From NCBI GenBank assembly GCA_034509755.1, contig CM067556.1:44438045-44502044 (forward strand): DNA of 64,000 bases, read 5' to 3'. Made by a program: the position numbers and the translations under genes. The DNA is from Anisodus tanguticus. Taxonomy: Eukaryota > Streptophyta > Magnoliopsida > Solanales > Solanaceae. Below the pieces are notes generated by a model, which saw only the letters and a program-made list of their open reading frames with translations, was not told where the DNA came from and ran no database searches. Every line of letters starts with the position of its first letter. Position 1 is the stretch's first letter. Shown here one piece after another: positions 1 through 12,346 of this stretch.

Positions 1-2529
1 ACTAATCACGACTACTATATAGCTCTTTTCTATGTTGTTCTGCTAATACGTTCACTTAACTTCACGATATACCTTAGTAGGTTCTAAGTGGATTGAATTT
101 TGTGAATAATGAGTCTCAGTCGTAACTTGTCTCATAGATCCTGCACAGGAAGTATACAATTGACCCTGGGTATCTAGGGGTTCCTATTTCATTAAGCTTA
201 GAGGCTGCAATTCTTTTGTTCTCTTTAAGTGTTGCCACTAGTCGTTATGCTAGGAGCTCTCACATATTGTATTGCTCTACTCCCGAATACTCCATAGATG
301 AAGTTACCCAATTGAAAATGTGTTCCTCAATACGATTAATCCGCTGTCTTCCTTTATTATTGATGATTATCAACAATTTTCTGTCATAATTTCTTCCTAA
401 GTCTCACTCATTTACTGTCTAGGTGTCATATTCGCACTCCTTCTAAGGCATCTTAGTACATATAATCAATTTAAAACATCACTCCTGATTCCAATCCGTG
501 ATATTATTACCCGGTAAAGTATTGTTCATTAGTGTATTTCATTGTTAGGTACTCGCAAGATTCCAAAGGATTCGTCATTGTAAGATGTTGTCCTATTATC
601 CAACCCTGATTGTCATTCTTGGATTGACATTCCTTCCTTCGTCTCTTGGCTAAGGCCTTTCATCGGAGCTCTTTGGTAACAGATTTAGTCTACTTCGCTA
701 AACTTTATTTCCATAACATCATCCATGTCATGAAGTTTTTTAGTCAATCCAACAAAATTAGAATTCACTATTGTTCATTTACCCCCATCTTTGACCCATC
801 GTTCTAATTTCTCAACTTACTCCATTCATATCTATCTTGTAGCCTTAAATTCGTCGATCGCTCTATCACCTATTTTATGGGCTTGCACCGAGACTTACTC
901 ATTATCACCTCCTCTTACTTATTTTTTAATGTCGTAATAGTTTTTGCGATAGAATGATGCTTCGTGTATTTAAGTCCAATGCATAGCTTGGTCCACGTTT
1001 GTAGTTTATTCGGGTCTTCTTATTTTAGTCGTTACTGGACCTCCTATTAATTGATCACCCAATCATCTCACCTTCATCTTTCTGGTTTTGAGTTTCCTTA
1101 GGGGGGTCTCTTGTCTTATATTACTCTATATACCACCATTCCTAAGTGTCGGAGGTCTTGCACTTTTAATTGATAAATTTTAGGTATCCCTTCTTCGTTA
1201 TTGCCCTTACACTTTCTCAAAGTAATCATACTATTAGGGTATTACCATAGTCTTGTTATTTGTATCCTTCTTGACGTAATCCTTTTACTTGTCCGCCCTT
1301 CTGCGAACCATCCTCCAACCTCGATACATTATCCTGGCAGTACACTTGTATTTACTAAGTCTCTATTCATTGCTTATAACAAATCTTCGATTGTTTCGTG
1401 ATTCTATTCCCTGAATGCCTTCATCAAGCTATCACTATCATATAGGCGCTTAAAATCACTTCGCACCATGCAACAGAACTGTAGATCTCTCCTCTCCAAT
1501 GTTCAAACATACGGGAAAGCTCGTGATTCTTCATATGACATGGTTTCAGAAATTCGCCTTTATCGGCAATAGTCTGGGGTCACCTTCAATCTCTTAGGTC
1601 CATTGTTATCATTCGGATAACATGTTCATAGCAGGTCCCCATATTCGAGTCAACATATGTTTCTTAAAATGAATGAATTCTCATAGCTTTTGAAACCTTC
1701 CAACGACACTGCCTATATCCCCTCGTTACAATCTTTTCCTGAACTAGTCACTTTCCTCGTGAATCCTGAGGCTTTCATACAGTCGTTGAGTAGTGTAATA
1801 TCGTGAATTCGGGTTTATCTAGTATAGTCATTAGGAGAACATACTACACATTCTGTCTCTAGGTCGGGTGGAGCTCTAGGTCCTTTCAGTCTATGACTTT
1901 CATGTGTTGTTTTAGTCAACGGTCGGACTAGAAGTCCCCCTTCTTGATTGATACCCTTATATTCCGGGCTTATTTTTTTCGAAATGTCTTATCCCATGAG
2001 TAATAGTGTAGAAACCAATTTCTAAAATGGGGTCAATATTCTGAAGTATAAAAACGGTTTATACTATGTATACAAGAGGTAGATAGGTTAACGATGGAAG
2101 TCAATATCATACATGTGCATGTCTGCTCACCTCGGACCGCATCCGAACTCGAGGCTCCAATCCTCGCTCTCACCTTCTTCCCTGCGGGACAATCTGGTAC
2201 ATTCTCGAATCTTACGCTATTGATTACCACACCAATATCAACCGCATATTCCCTTACATCATGGCCCCGCATGCATTTAACTGCACTGCCTATAACATGG
2301 CCTAGACGGCCTCACTCGGTCTGCACCACTCTGACCCTGACATATCGAAATCTGTGATCCCTTCCTCGATCTTACCCAAGAACTATGATCATACCTGATT
2401 TGTTGTGAAAATCCATCATGTTGATCGTATCCTCACTTTGTCGTCCACTGTAATCAGTAGCCACTAGCCTTCTTGGCCCTTTCCTCCTTCCCTACTAAGG
2501 CAAATCCACTAAACAACGACAGTCCCTAG

Positions 2530-2912
2530 CCAACGAGCTCCCTTGGTTGTGAACTCCCTGACCCTTCCAAGGGTCTACCACTGTCAATCATACGAGGGTG
2601 GTATCGTGCCTGAGAGGCAACCAACTGAGTAAATATTTGAACCGCCTTTCTAAAATACTCGTCAAATGGTGCTTATGGTACATCTAATGATTCGGGAGCC
2701 TCTCTTAGCTCTCCTGATCCTGTCTGAGTCAGTATTATGTGAGAAGGTAGTCCGCTTATATCCTCTAATAGGTTTGTCTCAATAGAGGGTGCATTACTCG
2801 AGGAGGGAATCCCTGCAATCGCAAACATGATAAGTTCAAGAATGGAATACTTATGGCTCGGCTCTTTTGCACGATCTAGATCAAGAAAGAAGGTAAACAT
2901 CCTAAATGCCAT
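2530..2912 (-). pseudogene. gypsy gag remnant
   Basis: The first minus-strand frame gives 79 residues starting at 2912. A shifted frame around 2670-2580 then reads FRKAVQIFTQLVASQAR, a helix-rich stretch typical of the start of plant chromovirus gag capsid. The two pieces are in different frames, so this is a dead copy. No zinc knuckle was found. Confidence 0.45.
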
Positions 2913-3001
2913 GTAGCCTCCTGTCTATAAATGTGGCGCGCTACACATTCATACATAAGACTCTACTATACACGACTTATAGACAACCCTAGGACTGACT
3001 T

Positions 3002-3014
3002 GCTCTGATACCAA
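3002..3014 (-). other. Primer-binding site of gypsy A
   Basis: The minus strand reads TTGGTATCAGAGC, complementary to the 3' end of initiator tRNA-Met. It lies three bases downstream of an LTR end (TGTCACAC on the plus strand at 3018). This fixes the element's orientation as minus. Confidence 0.8.
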
Positions 3015-3017
3015 GTT

Positions 3018-5334
3018 TGTCACACTATAACCTTTGGGGGTATGGCCGGCACCCGGTGCCATAAGGCCCGAGCGTACCAGTCATGATACTTGTAGCATAC
3101 TTTACAATGCATGGGCCGGTAAGGCCTCTAACCAAAACTATACGATCAAATGACACCTCAACCTGCATACAGAAGAGGCCCAACATACATATATATATAC
3201 TAAGGTTAACATAAGTACAACGGACCAACTGAAAGGCCGGCAAGGCCATACATGTCTATTATATATACAAGACAACTGTCTACAAGCCTCTAAGGAGTAT
3301 ATGAACATCATCAGGTTAGGACAGGGCCCGGCCATACCCAAACTATATACAAATGCATAACAACCATTACATACCAACTCACTAGATAGCTCCGGAGGAA
3401 AGGAGCATGATAATCAGCAACTAGATTAAGGCACCTACTGTGAGGGATCATCGAACGTCTATTTGTACTCGCGGGCATGAAATGCAGTGCCCTAGCAAGG
3501 GAATGTACTGAATTTTTAAGGCTAAAATAGTAAATAAGTGCAATACTGTAAATAGGGTAAGAGAGAGACAACGTGTGCCTATGAGCACCTCCATAGGAGG
3601 ATGATATGCATACTTTCTTTTAAAGACTCATACGTAGAAGTAGAAATTAAAACTCTAAGAGCTGAAATTAGAGACCTAGCAGTTGAACTTGTGACTGATC
3701 TGTCACACCCCGAACATGGGGCTGGGCAGACGGCACTAAGTGCTTGAACTTGACCGAGTGAACCACATGCATGACTTGACATAACGTGAAACATACACAT
3801 GTGCGAAATATAAATCATAAACATGTTCTATGTACTGAAAGTATAAATCATGAATAGTTCAAATTCGGAAAATATGATCAAGTCTAATAAATGAAAATAC
3901 TAAAAGTAGTTTCAAAACATAACCGTATGTAACTACCATGGCTGAATAATAATTGAACATCTGACAAGACATGATAGTCTATAAAACCTTTGATATGAAC
4001 ATGAATACTAACTGTTATCGGGGTAAGGCCCCGTCATACCTCGACTATCTAACATGACATGAAATAAAAGATAGCACCCTGAATGAAGTGGGACTCACTA
4101 ATAAGCTGACATGAAGTAACTCCTAGAGGGAAGTCTGATCGTCCTAAGTATGTGTACATGCATCGCGAAAGGCAGCGCCCCGACAAAAAGGGGCACAAGT
4201 ATTGTGGAATAGTATTTGTATGTAAAACCACTGAATAAAGAACAGTAAATGGGGTGCTCAAGGGAGTGGCCAGCCCAAATCAATAACATGAGTCATAAGG
4301 TAATACTAAACTGAAATTGAAACTAAACAACAACAACAATAACAACATACCCAGTGAAATCCCACAATGTGGGTTCTTGGGAGGGTAAAGTGTACGCAGA
4401 CTTTACCTCTACCTTGGTAGGTAGAGCAACTATTTTTGAAAGACATTCGGCTCAAGACAAAGCATAAGAACAAGCAAAGCAAGAAATTTAAAGCATTATG
4501 GAAATGCTGGTAACAAAAGAAAATAAGTCATGATAAATAGAATAACATGAATAATTCATTTTTAAGTTGAGAGAGCCTTGGTATAACTGACATGTAACCA
4601 CCATGGGAGCACGTGATGTCTGATATCTACCCGATCAGCTAAGTCATCTCATACCTTGCTAGGGTACGAGATGTGACATGACATAACTGGATCCATAAAT
4701 AACCCTTGATGGGTGACATGAACAGATCGCCTGAACCAATGGAACGACTCTTATCCTACACTTACATACGTAGTTTTAGGTGTTAACCTTCTCGATAACA
4801 TTACTACGCCCAAAATATGAACATGAATATAGGTGGCTTAGAAGCACGTGATTTTTCATAACATAACTTGTATCATAGATTTATCATGTATTCGTAATAA
4901 GTAATATAGTTTTCATCAACATGAAATCATGGATAATTCATGGAATAGAGCAATACTAGTTCATAAACATCTCGTGTTCGTACTTGAAACTCATGGAAAA
5001 ATCAAAGTATGAACATTCATAGATTACGTAATGAGTTCATGATGTTTAGAATGTTTCACATGAATGAAATATAAGTTTTATTAGTTAAAGTATAAGAGCA
5101 TTTAAGCCTTTCATGAAACTAGGCATAATTCTTCTCCCAATAAGAATTTAGTGACAATCGTGGAAGAACACATCGTAGGGAAAACAATGACATTCCCAAA
5201 CATAGAGAGCACTCTTACATACCTTTAATCTCTCCTATCAATGAACAACTATGGAACCATTGACGAAGAATACAAAAAACCTTGCTTTCAGCTATTGGGA
5301 AGGATTTACCTTGAAAATCCTATTGTTTGGTAGA
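3018..5334 (-). repeat. 5' LTR of gypsy A, interrupted
   Basis: On the plus strand the LTR starts TGTCACAC at 3018, beside the primer-binding site. It continues as sequence with the layout of Solanaceae gypsy LTRs, including a TATGAAATGCAG-like stretch near 3476 that recurs at about 60,940. It holds a LINE 3' fragment (4327-4550). It stops at 5334, where the LTR of element B begins, so its outer end is missing in this window. No protein-coding gene is visible here. Confidence 0.5.
4327..4550 (-). mobile_element. RTE-type LINE 3' fragment
   Basis: The left end is an AAC-rich repeat (the GTT tail on the minus strand). It is followed by CCCAGTGAAATCCCACA and a GTACGCAGAC-containing block that recurs at 39,140 and 44,351. 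The copy at 39,140 continues into reverse transcriptase, so all three share a LINE 3' end. Solanaceae TS SINEs carry a related tail; no tRNA-like head is present here, so a 5'-truncated LINE is preferred. Confidence 0.65.
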
Positions 5335-8024
5335 TGTCACGCCTCAAAACCCAACTTGGACGCAACAGGCATCCAATGCTATGAACAACATCGGAAGCAC
5401 CTTATCAAATCAATAAACGTCCAATCTCTTCTGATAATCTTTCATTATTAATTTATACAAGTCATAAATAGCTAAATGAAATCATGAGCACACTTATAAA
5501 AGTAATCAGCGAAAGTCTAATATAAATAACCAATAGTAAAATGTGGCAAACACCCAATAAGTCATACGAGACTTTCCACACCCACAAATCTGATAACTAT
5601 CGATGAAGTTTCTAAGAGACATACACAGTAGGCTAACTTCAGGATGCAGCCCGGAAACTAAAATAATAAACTAGATAGATGGGTGACCCACGAACAAGGG
5701 TGTGGTCTCACCAATAAGTCTAGAAAGAAGCAAGTTCTCATATTATGTACGCCTATCACGAACCTGCTCTTCTTTGTTACCTAACATACCATCAAAAACA
5801 ACAATGGTATGTCTGAATACTGGGTACTCAGTGAGTGTCTCTGGGATAATAGTTAATAGAAAATTTTATAAGTAATAAGTGTAATTGAAAACAGTATTGA
5901 GAAATAGTTCAAAACAAATGATAAAATCTCATGAATATCCAATATAAGTCAATGATTAAGAAATAATCACTTTGAATTCATAAGTTGTTCTCGTTACCTT
6001 AAGTTCTTCAAAAATACAGTTCGAAATCCCAATGATATAGCAAGTCAATAACCTTAGTATAATTACCAGTAAAAGCCAATAACGTAGAAATATATTAATT
6101 TCAACTTCTAAGATTATTCATCACGTTACTTATTTTCAATCATGAACTCAAGATCATCAACAAACAACTCACAGGCAGCCAACAGATCAATACATGCCAG
6201 CTCACGAGCGAACAACCATTTGATACACTAGGGTGATTATCCCAATGAGGATAATCATCCTCTGTACTAGCATATCAATAGATACACCAGAGCTATTTTC
6301 CCATGAATGTTAATCATCCTCTGGACTAGCACAACAATAGATGTGTCGGGCTACACGCCTTGGAAGTCAATCATCCTATAAACTGACATAGAAATGGTCA
6401 ATAGAAATACGTTAGGATCCATAACAGCTAATCATCCTCTAGACTAGCACAACTTTCCATTACAGGGCCAAACACAAACATGTACAAGTCATGGAATATT
6501 AGCCAAATCATAAATCATGGCATGGAAGCCGAATAGTTCATTATGGATTATATTCATTATCCCATTAGTAGGGATTAATAAAGTCAATAATAGGTTTAGA
6601 AACCATGTTCAAGTCATTAAATAAGTTTCAACTTCAACACAACTCGTTCACAGGGCAAAACACATTAAATATCCAAGCTTTCATAATTAAGTATAAAATG
6701 TCCCTTATAGAGGTAAATCATGTTCAAAATCCAAAGCTTTATAAATCAGTTTCAACAGTCCTTTGATAGGAAAATCAAGAATACATATATATATATATAT
6801 AGAATGATACACCTAAGGTTTCATGAGAGCTTTCCCCTCACGCACATGAAACTTTGCCCAAAGAAACCATTTTTTAAGGTTGAAAAGAATGCTCAAAAAG
6901 AGACATACCTCAATTCCCGCTCTTTTTCGCGTACTACAACATTCGTCACCAATTTGACTTTAATCTATAGAAATATAGGTTAAAGGGATTCAATATTAGT
7001 AATAATACTCATGATTTGGTAATCTAGGCATTTTATCAAACACTTGGTGGGCATGAAGCTCCATAAGCTCTCATCAATGGAGTTTCTACACCCAACAACT
7101 CATCCCCTTGCTTCTAGATGATTCTACAATCTCATGATGACACAACTAACATCCTTCTTCGTTACTCATAAGATAACAACAACCCTAAGTCGAGAATCAA
7201 TAACCAACAACTAAAACATATAATTGTTCATGCATTTCTATCAAACCCATCATATTTTCCTAACTATAGTTTAATAACATAGTCTTTAAATACTAATTGC
7301 ATAATTATATTCGAGTGCATGATGAAGGCCTTACCTTTTGATATCCAGATCTTTAATTTCAGATTCTAGGGTTTCTTGTCCAAGATAAAGACTCAAATAA
7401 AAATCTATCAATTCCCAAGGTTTAATAATGTTAAGAATCATGAAAGTAATGCTAGAACTGATTAAGAATCATAGGAATGATCATACCCTGATGTAGGAGG
7501 ATGAGAGGAAGAGAGAAACTTTGTGCTATGGTTTAGGATTTATTTTTCTCTCTCAAAGTCGTCCAAAGAAAGTGTGGAATTGCTCTTAAAATTCTGAATT
7601 TTCGTACTTAATATATTTTCTTTAGTGTTTTCCGTCGCAATGGTCAATTTTTGGTCATTGCAGCAGTCACCGCTTCCTAACGAATGTATTTGCACCATCG
7701 TAGCGGTCAATGTTTTGACTACTGCGATGCTCGCTACTGATTTCGTTCCAATCATTCTAATTATTTTTAACTCATTCCATTCCACTTTTTAACACTCATA
7801 ATACTTCCAAACGTAACTCTAAAGTAAGGAGACCACGTAAAAACCCTCATCGGATAAGAAAAGATATACCAGATAGAGCGCAACCAAGTCCATTTTTGAA
7901 TGAGAAGGCTAAATCAACCTTTAGGTGTTGAAAATACTTTAGCCATAATTAGAGAGTGAACACCTATGGAATTTATGCCTGTCTTAATGGGTTCAAACCT
8001 GACCCGAATTTACGGTGTGTTACA
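5335..8024 (-). repeat. 3' LTR of gypsy B (2.69 kb)
   Basis: On the minus strand it starts TGTAACACACCG at 8024, directly after the purine tract CCTGAGAGGGAGATAA. It ends ...GCGTGACA at 5335. Its two ends and the middle (6720-6850) match the LTRs of element E at 58,362-60,836 in inverted orientation. A tandem minisatellite lies at 6190-6475. The length is typical of large plant gypsy LTRs. Confidence 0.75.
6190..6475. repeat. LTR minisatellite (about 60-bp units)
   Basis: Diverged units carry AATCATCCTCTGGACTAGCAC or close variants at about 6264, 6328 and 6431, with poorer units between. The reverse complement, GTGCTAGTCCAGAGGACGAT, recurs in both LTRs of element E. The repeat is therefore an inherited part of this LTR family. 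Confidence 0.65.
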
Positions 8025-9219
8025 TTATCTCCCTCTCAGGATCATTCATCCTCGAATGAGAGTTATGGCCTAAAATCTTCACTAAATGTCAAGTATTCAA
8101 AATTTTCACCAGAATTCCTTAGTATTGCAAGTTATCCCATAACAAGACTCTGCTAACACCTTAATAATAACCATATGGTCCTCACAGGAACTCCCATAGC
8201 TACACCAAACAAGCCTAAGCATGTAATGAGAGATTCATGCCTTTAGTCTATACCATCGCAAGAATTTGATAACCAGAAGGTTCAACACATACATGTTTCG
8301 ACAAGGAGACACACGAGATACTAATCTAAATAATATACTCCAGCAAGGAGGTTAATTCAACAACACACAATTCAAGATTAACTTATATTCTTCTAGAGTT
8401 CATTAAATTGGAAAGAACAAGTGTACGTATAGTTTCCATAAGAGGGAGTATCTACTCTTTCATATATTCTCCTTTATTTATCTAAAGTAGCTTCTTCGGA
8501 TCGTATCTCTGTCTAATATAATATGTGTTCTATCTTATCATTATACGACCTCTCACATCATTCTTAATCTTATCACAACTCTATGTAGGTATCGTACTAC
8601 TATATTCCACATATCATAGACCTTTTTGATCCTATAAATTTTTAAATTACCTAGGGTATCTCCCCTACATAGTATGATCTTGGTCATTGGCCTCTTTGTA
8701 ATCCTTTTATAACTCTAATGACTTGTTCTTTAAGACTAGATACTTATGACACCTTGTCCTTAGGGAGTTCTTCTCTAATCCTTTTTCACCAGTCATCATC
8801 TCTCTAGTCATAGTCAAAATAACATTACTTTCTAGATATAATAAATATATGTATGTATAAGTAGTATTCGTGCATATATGGTTCCTCATGAGAAATTTAT
8901 CGCTACCTTCAACATATATTTATCTTTGTTGCATAACATCTTAAACCAAATACATTAACATTCATAATATAAGCATGTTCCTCGACTTCATGACTTAGCT
9001 ACACTATTATCGTCACCCTGAAGATGCAAAAAAATTATTAAATCATAGTTCTATCTAGGGCTGGCCAGTGGGCCGGGACGGCCCGACCCCGTCCCGAGTC
9101 CGCCCCGGTCCCGCCATGACCCCGCTTAAAAAAACAAAAAACGGGGGCGGGACTCGAACTCGGGACGGGACGATGTCTCGTCCCGCCAGACCCGAGCCCG
9201 CCCTTTTCCCCCCTTTGCA

Positions 9220-9275
9220 AAAATGGTCGTTGCACCAACGACCATTTTAGATTATGGTCGTTGGCCAACGGCCAT
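9220..9275. repeat. Paired palindromes in hAT subterminal region
   Basis: Two short inverted repeats sit 5 bp apart. Stem AAAATGGTCGTTG and its complement surround CAC at 9220-9248. At 9254-9275 there is a near-perfect palindrome centred on TTGGCCAA. Together they give four alternating copies of the core GGTCGTTG. Subterminal repeated motifs are known as transposase-binding sites in Ac/Ds elements; that role is inferred here. Confidence 0.6.
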
Positions 9276-9703
9276 TTTAGCCCCCCCCCCATCCCCCAAC
9301 CCCCAACCCCCCTACCCCTTAATATTTATTTTTAACAGATAAGTTATTATATTTACACTTTAACCCAATTTTTCAACTATAAATAACTCATTTTCTCTTC
9401 ATCTTTCTCACAAATCTTCCTACAATCTCTCTAATTTCTCAATATATCTCTCTACAAGTCTACATTGTTTGCTAAATATTCAATTTTATTAATTCATTTG
9501 GGAATTGGGAGTGAAGTTGGCAACTAGCTTGAGGATCTTCCATCGAGAAAAGTTTCAATTTTCAACCTCTCGATTACAAGTCGACGTTACGTCGGCGTTT
9601 GGTACATTCGTTCCTTCATTAAATTATTATTGTCTGTTTATTTTATATTTTTATTTAGCGCACTTAATTTTATTGTCTTTAATTATTTATTATCATAATT
9701 AAA

Positions 9704-11252
9704 ATGGAAGGATTAAAAGGTATGTTTAAGGGTAAGGGTAAGGGTGCTTCTTCTAGTAGGGGCAACCATGGCAAGGGTACTTCTTCTAGTCATCTTATTC
9801 CTACACAGGATGATTTTGTTGATACTCAACATTTTCCTACAATACCATTAGATTTAGACCAGGAGCTATTTTCTGGAACTCAAGAAGACTTTAATTTAGA
9901 CGATGATCTAGATGATATACCCACTAATGTTGATGACAACACACCCACTAGTGCACCTTCAACTGAAATACCTCATATTATGACTATTACATTAGATAAC
10001 GCTTCTAATAACAATTACGCAATTACAATGTTAAAAAATAGTTTAACTCCATCTTTTCCAGACCATTTTCATATAAAATGCGCTTGCCATATATATAACT
10101 TAATTGTAAAGGATGGTCTATCACTTTTTGAAGACATTCTTAGTAAAATACAATTTGCTATAAACTTTATTTTTAAAAGTAATAAAGTACAACGTAGAAA
10201 AGAATATAAAAAAACTTGTCACGATTGTGGACTAACTTATAGAAGAATTCCACAAGAAGTATCCACTAGGTGAAATTCTTTATAGGAGCAACTACTTGTT
10301 GCTTATGACTATAAATTACCTATAACTTTATTTTTTAACTCTCATAATAAAAAGCCAGCTGATATGATTTTAGATAGTGATTGGGTAAAAATTTCCGAAC
10401 TTATTGTATTTTTAGAGAAATTTTTTCAAGCAACAAAAGAATTTTTCGGTATATATTATCCTACTATTTCAACTATGTTATTTTATATAACTCTAATATT
10501 TTTATTACTTAGTGAATATATGGAAAAACCAAATTATAGCAGGCAAATATTAAAAAAATGTTTGTCAAAATTAAAAAATATTTTATTCCTATTCCCTCTA
10601 TTTATATTATTGGTTCTCAGTATTAAATCCTACTATTAAAATAGACGGTACTAAATCACTAATTGAAACTATTTACGATTGTATAGAAGTACTACCACCT
10701 CCAAGTCCCAAAAATCTAAATCACCCACCACCTATTGAACAAACTAAAGAAGAAGCGGTGTCTAGCGTAGAACACCAATGCAAAAATATATATAGATTTT
10801 ATCAACAAGAAAATGCTAGTAACTTACCGGATTCCATACCATCTTCTTCATCTTCAACACAACCTCACAAAAGACATGTTGTTTCTGCGGCTAGTATTGA
10901 AAGCCTCAGAAATAGAATGTGCGGCCGTACCTCTACTACTAACCAAATGATGGCTCGAGATGTTTTGAACATTCAAGCATCATCAACTGCGTCTGAAAGC
11001 GCTTTTTCTACAGGCAGATATCAAATAGGAGACCACAGACACTCATTGGCCGGAGACAGCTTGGAAATTGCAGTATTATTCAGAGATTGGATACGAGCGG
11101 AGCGGAGAAGGTAAGAAGATGATGAAAACTACAACGAAATCTTAACCGAAGGTAGTGGAAGCGACGTGGATCAATTTGACCAACAAATACCAATTCCAAT
11201 CGAAGAACCACATGAAATCATCAAGCAATTAGAACAGGTTTTTTTTAGAATG
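9704..11252 (+). pseudogene. hAT transposase pseudogene
   Basis: The reading starts at an ATG (9704) with a low-complexity G/S/K-rich leader. It then passes without a BED zinc finger into the RNase-H-like core: TLDNASNNN near residue 95 and FHIKCACHIYNLIV near residue 125. That implies an internal deletion of the finger and the first part of the core. In the conserved VSTRWNS motif the tryptophan codon is TGA (10,271-10,273). Reading resumes in the same region (VAYDYKLP, then WVKISELIVFLEKFFQATKEF at 10,385-10,440) and ends in the C-terminal hATC dimerisation domain (TASESAFSTGRYQIGDHRHSL near 10,990-11,050). A further stop at 11,112 precedes an acidic tail. The normal product would cut and rejoin element ends; this copy cannot make it. 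Confidence 0.88.
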
Positions 11253-12346
11253 TAATTTTTTTAATTGCAATTTTATTATGTAATTTGCAACTTTTGGACA
11301 ACACCACAAAGTTGCAATTTAGATTTTAGACAATTGTATTTGTATTACAAAAAAATCATATGTCTATTAAATAATATAAGAGGCACAAAAACAGCATTGG
11401 GATATTTTTATTACACTATCTTGTTTTGTTTATTGAGTTTTTTTTATACATATGTTATTTAAAAAAAAAAAAGGAAAACCCGACCGTACCCCGCCCCGAG
11501 CCCGAGCCCGACCCGACCTCGCCCCGCCCCGATACCGACAGGATCGGGATCGGGATGGGACTGGAGCAGGTTCCGCCAGACCCGACCCCGCTAGGCCCCG
11601 CTAGACCCGACCCCGACCCCCTGGCTCGTCCCATCCCGACCCCAACCCCGCCAGACCCGGCCCGCCATACCCGAGCCCGGCCCACTGGCCACCCTTAGAC
11701 TTCTATCACATCTCAACTCGACTCTTAAGAACACCATCAGAAGAAATATACTTAGTGCTTTTCCACTTATTACAACTCCAGAATACTAATTTAGACTCTC
11801 ATAGTAAATAAGGTTAGCATCTCATTTTGTAACAATATACCTCATCGGGCACACCATCTTACTTTTATAACTCTTAAGATTTCATATTTATCAAATGCCC
11901 TCACTCATGTAAAACTCATATATATCACACACACCTTCACACATCTCATAGATTATTGACTTGAGTTCCTGTGTTCTTAATATCAGAACTACTAGATCAA
12001 ATCCTGAAACTAGTTTTCTTACCATTCTCATACTATCATTCACTCACCAAGGTGATTACTTAAAATTCCGACCTAATATTAAGTACCAAACATAGCCACC
12101 AGATAAATCCTTCTAAGCTAAAACATATTATAGTCGTTAAAGTAAAATCAAGGAAACATTAGCCCATATAAAGTTCATAACAAAGACTAGTCTATCAAAA
12201 TCATGCAGGTACATCTAATTATAGTCTCAGGTGATGACTCCTTATATCAAAATCTAGAATAAAAAATTAAAGACTAGAGCAAAATCTATCATCTCCTTCA
12301 GTTAGTCTTCCACAAGCGATTGTTTTCAAGTTTCGAATCTAAAACA

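Larger units (their letters stand above)
1..3017 (-). mobile_element. Decayed Ty3/gypsy element A, internal region
   Basis: The minus strand starts at a primer-binding site next to an LTR end near 3018 and runs leftward out of the window. Minus-strand translation gives gag-like scraps between about 2912 and 2530 and no long open frame beyond them. From 2500 down to 1 I see only stop-rich AT-rich sequence, consistent with decayed gag-pol. The assignment rests on the primer-binding site, the gag scraps and the adjoining LTR. Family level (Tekay/Del-like) is inferred. Confidence 0.55.
9055..11698 (+). mobile_element. hAT-family DNA transposon, degenerate (2.64 kb)
   Basis: The left end reads CTAGGGCTGGCCAGTGGGCC and the reverse complement of the right end reads CTAAGGGTGGCCAGTGGGCC, giving terminal inverted repeats. 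Flanking 8-mers AGTTCTAT (9047-9054) and ACTTCTAT (11,699-11,706) match at 7 of 8 bases, the length expected for hAT target duplications. Both subterminal regions are very rich in G and C (9060-9300 and 11,480-11,698). The middle is AT-rich and holds a broken transposase gene. The element is inserted in decayed gypsy B, so it is younger than that element. Confidence 0.88.
5335..12346 (-). mobile_element. Ty3/gypsy element B (incomplete)
   Basis: In minus-strand order there is internal sequence (12,346 to 8025), a purine tract (8040-8025) and a 3' LTR (8024-5335). The internal part aligns by eye with plus-strand 56,490-58,361 of element E. Shared landmarks include the region near 12,040-12,300 against 56,520-56,880, and 8400-8640 against 57,000-57,260. 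The hAT transposon at 9055-11,698 interrupts it. Homology to E ends at about 12,346, where a copia fragment begins, so gag, the 5' LTR and most of pol are absent. No intact coding frame remains. Confidence 0.7.

Noticed and set aside
6190..6475. CRISPR-like regular repeats
   Set aside because: Units are diverged, have no unique spacers, and are shared by several LTRs of a plant retrotransposon.
9038..9292. Open frames of 84 and 60 residues on both strands
   Set aside because: They arise from the GC-rich subterminal repeat of the hAT element and have no domain content.
11426..11698. Proline/arginine-rich frames on both strands
   Set aside because: They are translations of the CCCGACCCC-type right end of the hAT element.
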